Shown one piece after another: positions 52,748 through 61,521 of a stretch of DNA of 64,000 bases. The notes beneath the pieces are model-generated. The model worked only from the letters and a program-made list of their open reading frames with translations. It ran no database searches and was not told the DNA's origin. Location: the NCBI RefSeq assembly GCF_039531165.1, contig NZ_BAAAPN010000047.1, forward strand, positions 1 to 64,000, read 5' to 3'. Made by a program: the position numbers and the translations under genes. Positions within the stretch are counted from its first letter, which is position 1. Every line of letters begins with the position of its first letter. This DNA is from Nostocoides_A vanveenii. GTDB taxonomy: Bacteria > Actinomycetota > Actinomycetes > Actinomycetales > Dermatophilaceae.

Positions 52748-53530
52748 TCAGTTCGCGAATTGCCAGGACCGCTTAGACAGGCCGTACCAGAAACCGTCCA
52801 CCACGCTGGTGCTGGCCAGCGACCCGCCGGCATAGGCGGCCCCGAGCGCCACGTAGAGAGGCGCCCAGTGCTCGGTGCGGGGGTGGGCGATCCGCGCAGC
52901 GGGTGCGCGGTGGTCGGTGTCGAGAAGCGCGTCGACGTCCTGGGTGGCCATCGCCTCGGCCGCCCAGTGGTCGAACTCGACGGACGCGGCGGGGGCGGGC
53001 GCGTCGGCCGGCGCACCCGGGTTGAACCAGCGCAGGTTGTGCGTGGTGAAGCCGGAGCCGACGATCATCGTCCCCGCGTCGCGCAGGGGTGCCAGCGCGC
53101 GACCGACCTCGAACAACGCCCGCGGCTCCAGCGTCGGCATCGAGAGCTGCAGCACCGGGATGTCGGCGTCGGGGTACATCTCCACGAGCGGCACATAGGC
53201 ACCGTGATCAAGACCGCGGGACTCATCGCGCTGGACCACCCCGCCCAGCAACCGGTCGACATCGGCTGCGAGGTCGGGCGCGGTGGGGGCGTCGTAGGTC
53301 ACCTCGTAGTACTTCTGTGGGAACCCCCAGAAGTCATAAAGGAGGGGGACCTTCCGCGCGGAGGCGCTGACGGCGATGGGCGCTGCCTCCCAGTGGGCCG
53401 AGACCATCAAGATCTGCTTCGGCCGGGCCAATTGTGTTGACCACGAGGCCAGTTCGGCCTTCCAAGTGGCGTCATCGGCAAGCGGCGGCGCGCCGTGGCT
53501 GAGGTAGAGGACGGGGGCACGATCGGTCAT
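52748..53530 (-). CDS. 4,5-DOPA-type extradiol dioxygenase (LigB family)
   Basis: A 260-residue class III extradiol dioxygenase of the YgiD or DODA type. Metal and catalytic residues fall in SHGAPPLA, SAHWEAAPI, LDHGAYVPL and GSGFTTHNLRW. Such enzymes cleave catechol rings; bacterial members act slowly on L-DOPA and have unknown natural substrates. The ATG is preceded by TATGCT only 7 bp upstream, which suggests a leaderless transcript. A palindrome covers the promoter. It is divergent from topA. Confidence 0.9.
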   Translation of the reverse strand: MTDRAPVLYLSHGAPPLADDATWKAELASWSTQLARPKQILMVSAHWEAAPIAVSASARKVPLLYDFWGFPQKYYEVTYDAPTAPDLAADVDRLLGGVVQRDESRGLDHGAYVPLVEMYPDADIPVLQLSMPTLEPRALFEVGRALAPLRDAGTMIVGSGFTTHNLRWFNPGAPADAPAPAASVEFDHWAAEAMATQDVDALLDTDHRAPAARIAHPRTEHWAPLYVALGAAYAGGSLASTSVVDGFWYGLSKRSWQFAN

Positions 53531-53543
53531 ACCGCCCAGCATA

Positions 53544-53571
53544 GCAGTTGAAGTTTAAGATTCAACTATGT
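53544..53571 (-). promoter_or_regulatory. Promoter with overlapping palindrome, dioxygenase gene
   Basis: On the minus strand TTGAAT and TATGCT are spaced by 16 bp, and TATGCT ends 7 bp before the ATG. The inverted repeat AGTTGAA-N8-TTCAACT (53546-53567) covers both boxes. MarR-type repressors bind sites of this form, but none is encoded nearby. Confidence 0.65.
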
Positions 53572-53677
53572 AGGGGGAGGTCGGTGCGGTTCGACGGGAG
53601 CCGGGGGGCTCGGTATACCGTGCTCCCGATATGTGGCGCCCGGCACCTTCGGGCCGGGTCGAAAGGTTGTGGTGGGC

Positions 53678-56461
53678 GTGGCCGGGCGCAAGCTCGTCAT
53701 TGTGGAGTCCCCGGCGAAGATCAAGAGCATCTCCGCCTATCTGGGACCGGAGTTCGACGTCGAGGCCTCGATCGGGCACATCCGGGACATCCCGACGCCC
53801 TCGGAGATGCCGGCGGAGATCAAGAAGGGCCCCTTCGGCAAGTTCGGGGTCGACGTCGACAACGATTTCGAGCCCTACTACATCGTCGACGCAGACAAGA
53901 AGAAGAAGGTCGCCGAGCTCAAGCGCCTGCTCAAGAACGCCGACGAGCTCTACCTCGCCACCGATGAGGACCGCGAGGGGGAGGCGATCGCCTGGCACCT
54001 GTTCGAGGCGCTCCAGCCGAAGGTCCCGGTCAAGCGGATGGTCTTCAACGAGATCACCCGCGACGCCATCCAGCGCGCCGCCGCCAACACCCGCCAGATC
54101 GACACCAACCTCGTCGACGCCCAGGAGACTCGGCGCATCCTCGACCGGCTCTATGGCTACGAGGTCTCGCCGGTGCTGTGGCGCAAGGTCCGCGCGGGCC
54201 TGAGTGCCGGCCGCGTGCAGAGCGTGGCGACCCGGATGGTCGTCGAGCGTGAGCGTGAGCGAATGGCCTTCCGGGCGGCGTCCTACTGGGACGTCGAGGC
54301 CGACTTCGCGACGACCGCCGGCGAGGAGTTCACCGCCCGCCTGACTGCGCTGGACGAGCACCGGGTGGCGACCGGCCGCGACTTCGACGACCGTGGCGTG
54401 CTTACCCATGCCAAGGCGGTGCACTTGGACCAGGCCGGTGCCCGACTCGTCGCGGACGGGATCGCCCAGGTGCCGGTGTGCGTCACCTCGGTGCAGGACA
54501 AGCCCTACACCCGTCGGCCGTCCGCGCCCTTCATCACCTCCACCTTGCAGCAGGAGGCCTCCCGCAAACTGCGGATGTCGGCCAAGGAGTCGATGCGCGT
54601 GGCGCAGCGGCTCTACGAGAACGGCTACATCACCTATATGCGCACCGACTCCACGGTGCTCTCGCAGGCCGCGCTGAGCGCGGCCCGCAGCCAGGCGCGC
54701 GAGATGTATGGCGCGGCCTACGTCCCCGACGCACCGCGCCACTACCGCTCCAGCAACGCCGGCGCCCAGGAGGCGCACGAGGCGATCCGCCCGGCGGGCG
54801 AGGTCTTCCGCACACCGGCGCAGGTCTCCGGTGAGCTGCGGGGCGCCGAATACGCGCTCTACGAGTTGATCTGGAAGCGCACCGTCGCCTCCCAGATGGC
54901 CGACGCCACCGGGTCGACCGCGACCGTCAAGGTCGCCGGCACCCTGCCCGACGGCCGCGTTGCCGAGTTCAGTGCCAGCGGCACGGTGATCACCTTCCGC
55001 GGCTTCCTCGCGGCCTATGAGGAAGGCCGCGACGAGGAGGACTCGCGCCGGCGCAAGGCGGCCAAGGTCGCCGCCGAGGAAGAGCGCCGCCTGCCCCAGC
55101 TGCACGAGGGCGATGGGCTGGACGTCGCCCGCGTCGAGGCCGAAGGCCACGAGACCGTCCCGCCGCCGCGGTATACGGAAGCCACCCTGGTCAAGGCCCT
55201 GGAACAGAAGAAGATCGGCCGCCCGTCGACCTATGCGTCGACGCTGGGGACGATCCAGGACCGCGGCTATGTCTCCACCCAGGGCAGCGCGCTGGTGCCC
55301 TCCTGGTTGGCGTTCGCCGTCACCCGGCTGATGGAGGAGCACTTCGGCCGGCTGGTCGACTACGACTTCACCGCGGCGATGGAGGCCGACCTCGACGACA
55401 TCGCCCGCGGCGACGCCCACCGGGTGCAGTGGCTGCGCCGCTTCTACTTCGGCGACGAGGCGAGTTCCGCCGAAGGCCTGCGCGATCTGGTCGAGGACCT
55501 CGGCGAGATCGACGCGCGCGCCATCTCCACCATCGAGATCGGTGATGGTCTCGCCGTGCGCGTCGGCCGCTACGGCCCGTATGTCGAGGAGGTCGCCCCC
55601 GAGGGCGTCGACCCCGCGACCGGCGAGATGACCGAGGGCGCCGCGGTCGCGCCCAAGCGCGCCTCGATCCCCGACGACATCGCGCCCGCGGACCTGACGC
55701 CGGAGAAGGCTCGCAGTCTGCTCGCGATGTCCGCCGACGACGGCCGCAGCCTGGGCGTCGACCCGGCCACCGGCCACGAGATCGTCGCCAAGGCCGGGCG
55801 CTTCGGGCCCTATGTCACCGAGATCCTGCCCGAGGCGCCAGCGACGACCACGACCCGCAAGACGGCGGCGCCAAAGCCGCGCACCGCCTCGCTGCTGAAG
55901 GATATGGACCTGGCGAGCGTCGATCTCGACACCGCCTTGCAGTTGCTCTCCCTGCCGCGCACGCTCGGGCAGCACCCGGAGACCGGCGTCCCGATCACCG
56001 CGCAGAACGGTCGTTATGGGCCCTATCTGAAGATGGGCACCGACTCCCGCTCGCTGGAGACCGAGGGGCAACTGTTCACCCTGACCCTCGACGAGGCGCT
56101 GGCGATCTATGCCCAGCCCAAGGTCCGCGGGCGGGCGGCAGCCAAGCCGCCGCTGCGCGAACTCGGCGCCGACCCGGTCAGCGGCAAGGCGGTCACCGTC
56201 AAGGACGGGCGTTTCGGACCCTATGTCACCGACGGCGAGACCAATGCGACGTTGCGGCGCGATGACGACGTCGAGACCATCACGCCCGAGCGCGGCTTCG
56301 AGCTCCTGGCCGAGAAGCGGGCCAAGGGACCGGCCCCGCGCAAGCGCGCGGCGGCCAAGAAGTCGGCCAAGACCACCACCCGCAAAACCACGACGACAAA
56401 GAGTTCCGCGAGCAAGGCGGCTGCCCGCACGACGACGACCCGCAAGCCTCGAACCTCCTAG
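53678..56461 (+). CDS. topA: DNA topoisomerase I
   Basis: A 927-residue type IA topoisomerase that relaxes negative supercoils. The Toprim domain is at the N terminus (LVIVESPAKIKSISAYLG; ATDEDREGEAIAW). The active-site tyrosine is in GYITYMRTDSTVLSQAAL. Actinobacterial C-terminal repeats follow (RVGRYGPYVEE, KAGRFGPYVTE, QNGRYGPYLKM, KDGRFGPYVTD), then a Lys/Thr/Ala-rich tail that aids processive DNA binding. Zinc fingers are absent, as in mycobacterial TopA. Starts are ambiguous: this GTG, or one 6 bp earlier with better spacing from GAAAGG. Confidence 0.95.
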   Translation: MAGRKLVIVESPAKIKSISAYLGPEFDVEASIGHIRDIPTPSEMPAEIKKGPFGKFGVDVDNDFEPYYIVDADKKKKVAELKRLLKNADELYLATDEDREGEAIAWHLFEALQPKVPVKRMVFNEITRDAIQRAAANTRQIDTNLVDAQETRRILDRLYGYEVSPVLWRKVRAGLSAGRVQSVATRMVVERERERMAFRAASYWDVEADFATTAGEEFTARLTALDEHRVATGRDFDDRGVLTHAKAVHLDQAGARLVADGIAQVPVCVTSVQDKPYTRRPSAPFITSTLQQEASRKLRMSAKESMRVAQRLYENGYITYMRTDSTVLSQAALSAARSQAREMYGAAYVPDAPRHYRSSNAGAQEAHEAIRPAGEVFRTPAQVSGELRGAEYALYELIWKRTVASQMADATGSTATVKVAGTLPDGRVAEFSASGTVITFRGFLAAYEEGRDEEDSRRRKAAKVAAEEERRLPQLHEGDGLDVARVEAEGHETVPPPRYTEATLVKALEQKKIGRPSTYASTLGTIQDRGYVSTQGSALVPSWLAFAVTRLMEEHFGRLVDYDFTAAMEADLDDIARGDAHRVQWLRRFYFGDEASSAEGLRDLVEDLGEIDARAISTIEIGDGLAVRVGRYGPYVEEVAPEGVDPATGEMTEGAAVAPKRASIPDDIAPADLTPEKARSLLAMSADDGRSLGVDPATGHEIVAKAGRFGPYVTEILPEAPATTTTRKTAAPKPRTASLLKDMDLASVDLDTALQLLSLPRTLGQHPETGVPITAQNGRYGPYLKMGTDSRSLETEGQLFTLTLDEALAIYAQPKVRGRAAAKPPLRELGADPVSGKAVTVKDGRFGPYVTDGETNATLRRDDDVETITPERGFELLAEKRAKGPAPRKRAAAKKSAKTTTRKTTTTKSSASKAAARTTTTRKPRTS

Positions 56462-56470
56462 GCTCGGGCC

Positions 56471-58069
56471 ATGCGCCCCTATCAGATCGTCAGCGTGCTT
56501 GCGCGCCGCGGCCTGCTCCAGCCGACGCTGCCACACCGCAGCCTCGGTCAGGTCCGGGCCCTGACGACCTGGGGCTTCGGCCTGAGCGGCGAGGCTCGCG
56601 GGGCGGCGGCGCGCCGCCCGTCGGGCATCGCGATCGTCGATGAGTCCGGACGCCTGACGTATGCCGAGTTGATCGCCCAAGCCGAGCGCGTCACTCGCGT
56701 GCTGCTCGCCCGCGGCGTGCGTCCCGGGGATCGCGTCGCCGTGCTGGCACGCAATAGTCGCGACCTGGTGATCGCGATGCTCGCCATCGACCAGTTGGGC
56801 GGTGACGTCGTCCTGCTCAACACCGGATTCGCCGCCGAGCAGCTGGCCGCGGCCGCGCAGGCATACGGGATCGGTCTGGTGGTGCACGACGAGGAATTCG
56901 GCCCACTCCTCGCCGATACCGCGGTCGCGGCCCTCGACCTGGCTGACCTGATGGCCCTCGGTGACGGCCCGGCCGGACGGGGGCGTGCCGTGCGCCCGCC
57001 TGCGCGTCGGGGCCACGTCATCGTGCTGACCAGCGGCACGACAGGGACGCCCAAGGGTGCCCCGCGGCGCAATCCCGGAGGCGTCGACTCCTTCGTCGCG
57101 ATCATCGAGCGCATTCCGTTACACGCGACGGATCGCGTCCTGATCAGCGCACCCATTTTCCATACGTGGGGGTTTGCGGCGCTGCAGTTGTGCTTCGGGC
57201 TGCAGGCGACGATCGTGCTGCGGCGGCGGTTCGAGTCGGCCACGGCCTACGCCGATCTGGTCGAGCACGACTGCCAGGTGATGTTCGCCGTGCCTGTGAT
57301 GATCCAGCGGCTGCACGAATGGCGGTCGGCGAACCCTGGGCCGCAGCCGCCGGCGCTGCGGGTGGTGGCGACAAGCGGATCGCGGCTGCCCGCCACCTTG
57401 CCGGTGCCCTTCATGGACGACTTCGGAGACGTGCTCTATAGCCTCTACGGCTCGACCGAGGCGTCCTGGGTGACGATCGCGGTCCCGGAGCAGTTGCGCG
57501 CGCATCCCGACACGGCCGGCACCCCGCCGCTGGCGACTCGGGTCGCGCTCCTGGATGCCGACCTCGCCGAAGTCCCCGACGGCGACGTGGGGCAGTTCTA
57601 TGTCGCGAACTCGATGGTCTTCGAGGGCTATCTCGGCGGGGCAGACAGTCACCGGCACGACGGTCTGATCGCCACCGGCGACCTCGGACGCCATGTGGAC
57701 GGGCTCTACTACGTCGACGGCCGGGTCGATCAGATGATCGTCAGCGGTGGCGAGAACGTCTATCCCGCCGCGGTCGAGGACGCGCTCTGCGCGCTCGAGG
57801 GCGTGGCCGAAGCCGCCGTCCTCGGCGTGTCGGACCCGGAGTTCGGCCAGCGGCTGATCGCCTTCGTGGTGGCCGCTCCGGGCGCCGACGTCGACGGGGA
57901 GGCCGTGCGCGCGGCACTGCGCGGTCACATTTCGCGCTTCGCCCTGCCCCGGGAGGTCCGCGTCGTCGACGCGTCACCTCGCAACGAGACCGGCAAGGTC
58001 TCGCTTGTCGCCCTCAGCGCCTTGCTCGCGCCGAAGGAGGCGCAGGGCGGTGTCACCGGCCCCCACTAG
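56471..58069 (+). CDS. AMP-dependent acyl-CoA synthetase/ligase
   Basis: A 532-residue adenylate-forming enzyme of the fatty-acyl-CoA synthetase type. The P-loop is VLTSGTTGTPKGAPR, the A5 block YGSTEASW, A7 ATGDLGRHVDGLYYVDGR, A8 VSGGENVYPAAVEDAL and the A10 lysine in NETGKVSL. The N-terminal helix RPYQIVSVLARRGLL is typical of the long-chain group in actinobacteria. Carboxylate specificity is open. It lies 9 bp after topA and 10 bp before tmk, so it may be transcribed with them. Confidence 0.9.
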   Translation: MRPYQIVSVLARRGLLQPTLPHRSLGQVRALTTWGFGLSGEARGAAARRPSGIAIVDESGRLTYAELIAQAERVTRVLLARGVRPGDRVAVLARNSRDLVIAMLAIDQLGGDVVLLNTGFAAEQLAAAAQAYGIGLVVHDEEFGPLLADTAVAALDLADLMALGDGPAGRGRAVRPPARRGHVIVLTSGTTGTPKGAPRRNPGGVDSFVAIIERIPLHATDRVLISAPIFHTWGFAALQLCFGLQATIVLRRRFESATAYADLVEHDCQVMFAVPVMIQRLHEWRSANPGPQPPALRVVATSGSRLPATLPVPFMDDFGDVLYSLYGSTEASWVTIAVPEQLRAHPDTAGTPPLATRVALLDADLAEVPDGDVGQFYVANSMVFEGYLGGADSHRHDGLIATGDLGRHVDGLYYVDGRVDQMIVSGGENVYPAAVEDALCALEGVAEAAVLGVSDPEFGQRLIAFVVAAPGADVDGEAVRAALRGHISRFALPREVRVVDASPRNETGKVSLVALSALLAPKEAQGGVTGPH

Positions 58070-58079
58070 GGTGGCGGCC

Positions 58080-58706
58080 GTGAGTGACGGGATCTTCATC
58101 GCCTTCGAGGGCGGCGACGGGGCGGGCAAGTCCACCCAGGTGCGGCTGCTCGCCTCGGCGTATGCCCTGCTCGGCCGTAGCGTCCTGGTCACCCGCCAGC
58201 CCGGGGGCACCGAACTCGGCCGGGCTCTGCGCGATCTGCTCCTGCACGGCGACCACATGAGCGCGCGCGCCGAGGCGCTGATCTTCGCCGCCGACAAAGC
58301 CCAGCATGTCGAGGAGGTCGTCCGTCCCGCCCTGGCCGCCGGGCAGGTCGTGCTGACCGATCGCTATACCGACTCCGCGGTCGCCTATCAAGGCGCCGGC
58401 CGCGCGCTCGGCGCCGAGGAGGTGCGCACCCTGCAGTTGTGGGCCGTCGACGACCTGCTCCCCGACCTGACCGTCATCGTGGACATCAGCGCCGAGGAAG
58501 GCCGTCGCCGTCGCGGCGCCGTGCACGACCGCCTCGAGTCCGAGGCCGACGAGTATCACGCTGCCGTGCGCGCCCACTTCCTCGCGCTGGCAGCCGCCGC
58601 CCCCCAGCGGTATGCCGTGGTGGACGGCTCGCTCGATCCGGTCGCCATCCACGACCGGATCGTCGCGGCCCTGATCGACCGCGGCCTGATGGCGGCGAAT
58701 CGATGA
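58080..58706 (+). CDS. tmk: Thymidylate kinase
   Basis: A 208-residue dTMP kinase. The P-loop is FEGGDGAGKSTQVRLLA; the DRY-like block is LTDRYTDSAVAYQGAGR; the LID region is RRRRGAVHDRLE, with basic residues in the LID rather than the P-loop (type II pattern). It makes dTDP for DNA synthesis. The GTG start is 10 bp past the ligase stop. The stop overlaps the holB start by 4 bp, the usual tmk-holB order. Confidence 0.95.
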   Translation: MSDGIFIAFEGGDGAGKSTQVRLLASAYALLGRSVLVTRQPGGTELGRALRDLLLHGDHMSARAEALIFAADKAQHVEEVVRPALAAGQVVLTDRYTDSAVAYQGAGRALGAEEVRTLQLWAVDDLLPDLTVIVDISAEEGRRRRGAVHDRLESEADEYHAAVRAHFLALAAAAPQRYAVVDGSLDPVAIHDRIVAALIDRGLMAANR

Positions 58707-59842
58707 GCGTCTGGAGCGAGTTGGTCGGCCAGGAGCCCGCCCTAGAGATCCTGCAGCGGGCCGTCGCGCGGCCCGACGCCATGACTCACGCGTGGCTCTT
58801 CACCGGCCCGCCGGGCTCCGGCCGGTCGGTCGCGGCCCGGGCGTTCGCGGCTGCGCTCCTCTGCCCGCGCGCCGGGTGCGGCGAGTGTCGCGAATGCCGA
58901 ACCGCCCTCGACGGCACCCATGCCGATGTCGACCTCGTCGCCACCGAAGGCCTCTCGATCAAGGTCGACCTCGCGCGCGACCTGGTCCAGATCGCCGCCC
59001 GCCGACCGTCGGTCGGTGCGTGGCGGGTCATCATCGTCGAGGACGCCGATCGCCTCACCGATCACTCCGGCAACAGCCTGCTCAAGGCGATCGAGGAGCC
59101 CGGCGCGCGGACGATCTGGCTGCTCTGCGCCCCCTCCGTCGAGGACGTCCTGATCACCCTGCGCTCCCGCTCGCGTCACGTGCGCTTGCGCACTCCGCCC
59201 GTCGCCGCCGTCGCCCGGCTGCTCGTCGAGCGTGACGGCATCGACCCCGCCATGGCCACGTATGCCGCCCGGGCCGCTCAGTGCCACGTCGGCCTCGCGC
59301 GTCGGCTGGCCCGCGACGAAGGCGCCCGGATCCGCCGCCGCCAGGTCGTGACCTTGCCGGCCAAACTCGGCGGCGTCGGCGATGCTGTTGCTGCGGCTGC
59401 GGACCTGATGGCCATCGCCGAGGAGGAGAAGGAGGGGGCGCTGACCGAGCGCAACTCCCGTGAACGCGAGCGGTTGATGCAGACGCTCGGCGCGGATCCC
59501 GCCGCGCGCACCCAACCGCCCCACATCCGCTCCCAACTCGCCACGCTGGAGAAGGAGCAGAAAACCCGGGGCACGCGATTCACGCGCGATGTCGTCGACC
59601 GGACCTTGATCGACCTGATGTCGGTCTATCGCGATGCTCTCGTTCAGCGGCAGGGCGGACGGGTCGGCCTGGTCAATGAAGACAATCTCGCCGTCGTCGG
59701 CCAACTCGGGCGCGCCTTCGGCAGCGAAGGCCTGTTGCGGGCGATGGATGCCATCGGCTTGGCGCGCGAGCGGATCGCCGCCAACGTCCCGCCGCTGCTC
59801 GCGCTCGAAGCGATGGCTATCTCGCTGCAGCTGCCCCGCTGA
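58703..59842 (+). CDS. holB: DNA polymerase III subunit delta'
   Basis: A 379-residue clamp-loader subunit. The Walker A is altered to TGPPGSGRSVAARAF, with Arg for Lys, which fits a delta' that does not hydrolyse ATP. A zinc-binding set of four cysteines lies in CPRAGCGECREC, and the sensor SRC-like block is replaced by SRSRHVRLRT. The VEDADRLTDHSGNSLLKAIEEP segment is the family hallmark. It cooperates with delta and the DnaX subunits to load the beta clamp. It overlaps tmk by 4 bp. Confidence 0.94.
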   Translation: MSVWSELVGQEPALEILQRAVARPDAMTHAWLFTGPPGSGRSVAARAFAAALLCPRAGCGECRECRTALDGTHADVDLVATEGLSIKVDLARDLVQIAARRPSVGAWRVIIVEDADRLTDHSGNSLLKAIEEPGARTIWLLCAPSVEDVLITLRSRSRHVRLRTPPVAAVARLLVERDGIDPAMATYAARAAQCHVGLARRLARDEGARIRRRQVVTLPAKLGGVGDAVAAAADLMAIAEEEKEGALTERNSRERERLMQTLGADPAARTQPPHIRSQLATLEKEQKTRGTRFTRDVVDRTLIDLMSVYRDALVQRQGGRVGLVNEDNLAVVGQLGRAFGSEGLLRAMDAIGLARERIAANVPPLLALEAMAISLQLPR

Positions 59843-59906
59843 GGACCACCAAAGCGCCCGCCGGCGCTGCGGCACTCGGCTCCGCACCAGATCCGTGAGT
59901 TAACGT

Positions 59907-61493
59907 GTGGACGTGCCGCGCCGCCACCGCCCCGCGTCCGTCCCGCGATACCGGCGCACTGACCGACGCGCGGTCGCTCTGCTCGCCGGCGCGGGCCTCG
60001 CCCTGACCGGCTGCTCCATCCCCAATCCCTTCGACCGTGACGCCACCCCGTCGCCCGCGCTGGCCACGAGCGACCGGGTCCCGCCTGGCCAGGAGGCGCT
60101 GGCGAAGTTCTACGAGCAGACGCTCACCTGGTCCGACTGCGGCGGCCCACAGTGCGCGAAGCTGACCGTCCCGATCGACTATGCCGATCCGCAGGGCGCG
60201 ATCATTCAACTCAGCGTGCTCAAGGTGTCGCGCCGCGGCGGCGGCACGGCGCTCGGCTCCCTGGTCGTCAACCCGGGCGGCCCGGGCGGCAGCGGCGTCG
60301 ATTACGCGAAGTATGCCGATTTCATCGTCGGGACCCCGGTCCGAAAGGCCTACGACGTGGTCGGCTTCGACCCGCGCGGCGTTGCGGCTTCGGCCCCGAT
60401 CGAGTGCGTGAAGCCGGCGCAGATGGACACCTTCCTCGGGCAGGACCCCACCCCCGATGACCGCAGCGAGGAGGATGAGGCGGTCCGGCTGGCCAAGGAC
60501 TTCGGCGCCGCCTGCCAGGCGAATGCCGGCCCGCTGCTGCCGCACGTCTCGACCGTCGAGGCGGCCAAGGACATGGACATCCTGCGGGCCGCGTTAGGCG
60601 ATGCCAAGCTGACCTATCTCGGCAAGTCCTATGGCACCTTCCTTGGTGCCACCTATGCGGGTCTCTTTCCCGACCGCGTGGGTCGCTTCGTCCTCGACGG
60701 AGCGGTCGCGCCCAATCTCACCCCGGAGCAGTTCGCGGTCGGCCAGGCCAAGGGCTTCGACGTTGCCACCAAGGCGTGGGCCCAGGATTGCGTCGAGTCT
60801 GGCAAATGCCCCCTCGGCAAGGACGTCGACGCCGTCGTGACCGGCCTGATCGACCTGCTCGCGAAGCTCGACGCCACGGCGGCCCCGGTCACCGGGGACG
60901 CGCGCGTCACCAAGCTGACCGAGGGCTGGGCGTCCTATGGCGTCGCCGCCGCGATGTACGACCAGGGCCGCTGGGACGCCCTGACCGAGGCGCTGCGCGC
61001 CGTGGTGGCCGGCGACGGCACCGAGTTGATGGCGATGGCCGACGACTACGCCGAGCGCCGCCCCAATGGCAGCTACTCGGGCAATTTGATGCAGGTCATC
61101 AACGCCGTCAACTGCCTCGACAATGGCGACAGCGCCGACCCGGCGGTCTACCGCGAGAGGGCGAAGGCCGCCGAGCAGGCGGCCCCCGTCTTTGGGCGCT
61201 TGCTGGCCTGGTCGGGCCTGGTGTGTGGCAACTGGCCGATCAAGCCCACGGGGAAGGGCGAGAAGATCACCGCCCCCGGCGCCGCTCCCATCGTCATCGT
61301 GGGCACCACCCGCGACCCCGCCACCCCGTATGACTGGGCGGTCGACCTCGCCGGCCAGCTCGAGTCGGGAGTCCTGCTGACGATGGACGGCGACGGTCAT
61401 ACGGCCTATATGCGGGCCAACACCTGCATCGACAACGCGATCAACGACTATTACGTCAAGGACGCCGTGCCCGCCGACGGCACGCGCTGCTGA
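59907..61493 (+). CDS. Secreted alpha/beta-hydrolase peptidase (S33, TAP-like)
   Basis: A 528-residue exported lipoprotein with lipobox LTGC near residue 36, following a basic lead of some 20 residues. The oxyanion region is VVNPGGPGGSGV, the nucleophile elbow LGKSYGTFLGATYAG near residue 236, and the C-terminal TAP-like domain ends with the catalytic histidine in DGDGHTAYMRANTCIDNAIN. Homologs are tripeptidyl aminopeptidases (SlpD/SlpE type) of actinobacteria. It may trim peptides outside the cell. The GTG start is 64 bp past holB. Confidence 0.9.
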   Translation: MDVPRRHRPASVPRYRRTDRRAVALLAGAGLALTGCSIPNPFDRDATPSPALATSDRVPPGQEALAKFYEQTLTWSDCGGPQCAKLTVPIDYADPQGAIIQLSVLKVSRRGGGTALGSLVVNPGGPGGSGVDYAKYADFIVGTPVRKAYDVVGFDPRGVAASAPIECVKPAQMDTFLGQDPTPDDRSEEDEAVRLAKDFGAACQANAGPLLPHVSTVEAAKDMDILRAALGDAKLTYLGKSYGTFLGATYAGLFPDRVGRFVLDGAVAPNLTPEQFAVGQAKGFDVATKAWAQDCVESGKCPLGKDVDAVVTGLIDLLAKLDATAAPVTGDARVTKLTEGWASYGVAAAMYDQGRWDALTEALRAVVAGDGTELMAMADDYAERRPNGSYSGNLMQVINAVNCLDNGDSADPAVYRERAKAAEQAAPVFGRLLAWSGLVCGNWPIKPTGKGEKITAPGAAPIVIVGTTRDPATPYDWAVDLAGQLESGVLLTMDGDGHTAYMRANTCIDNAINDYYVKDAVPADGTRC

Positions 61494-61521
61494 ACCCGCA
61501 GGCGACCCGAGGAAACCCTGA

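Noticed and set aside
53555..57016. Open frame of 1153 codons antisense to topA
   Set aside because: Same cause: it mirrors topA and the ligase, has no ribosome-binding site and no recognisable domain.
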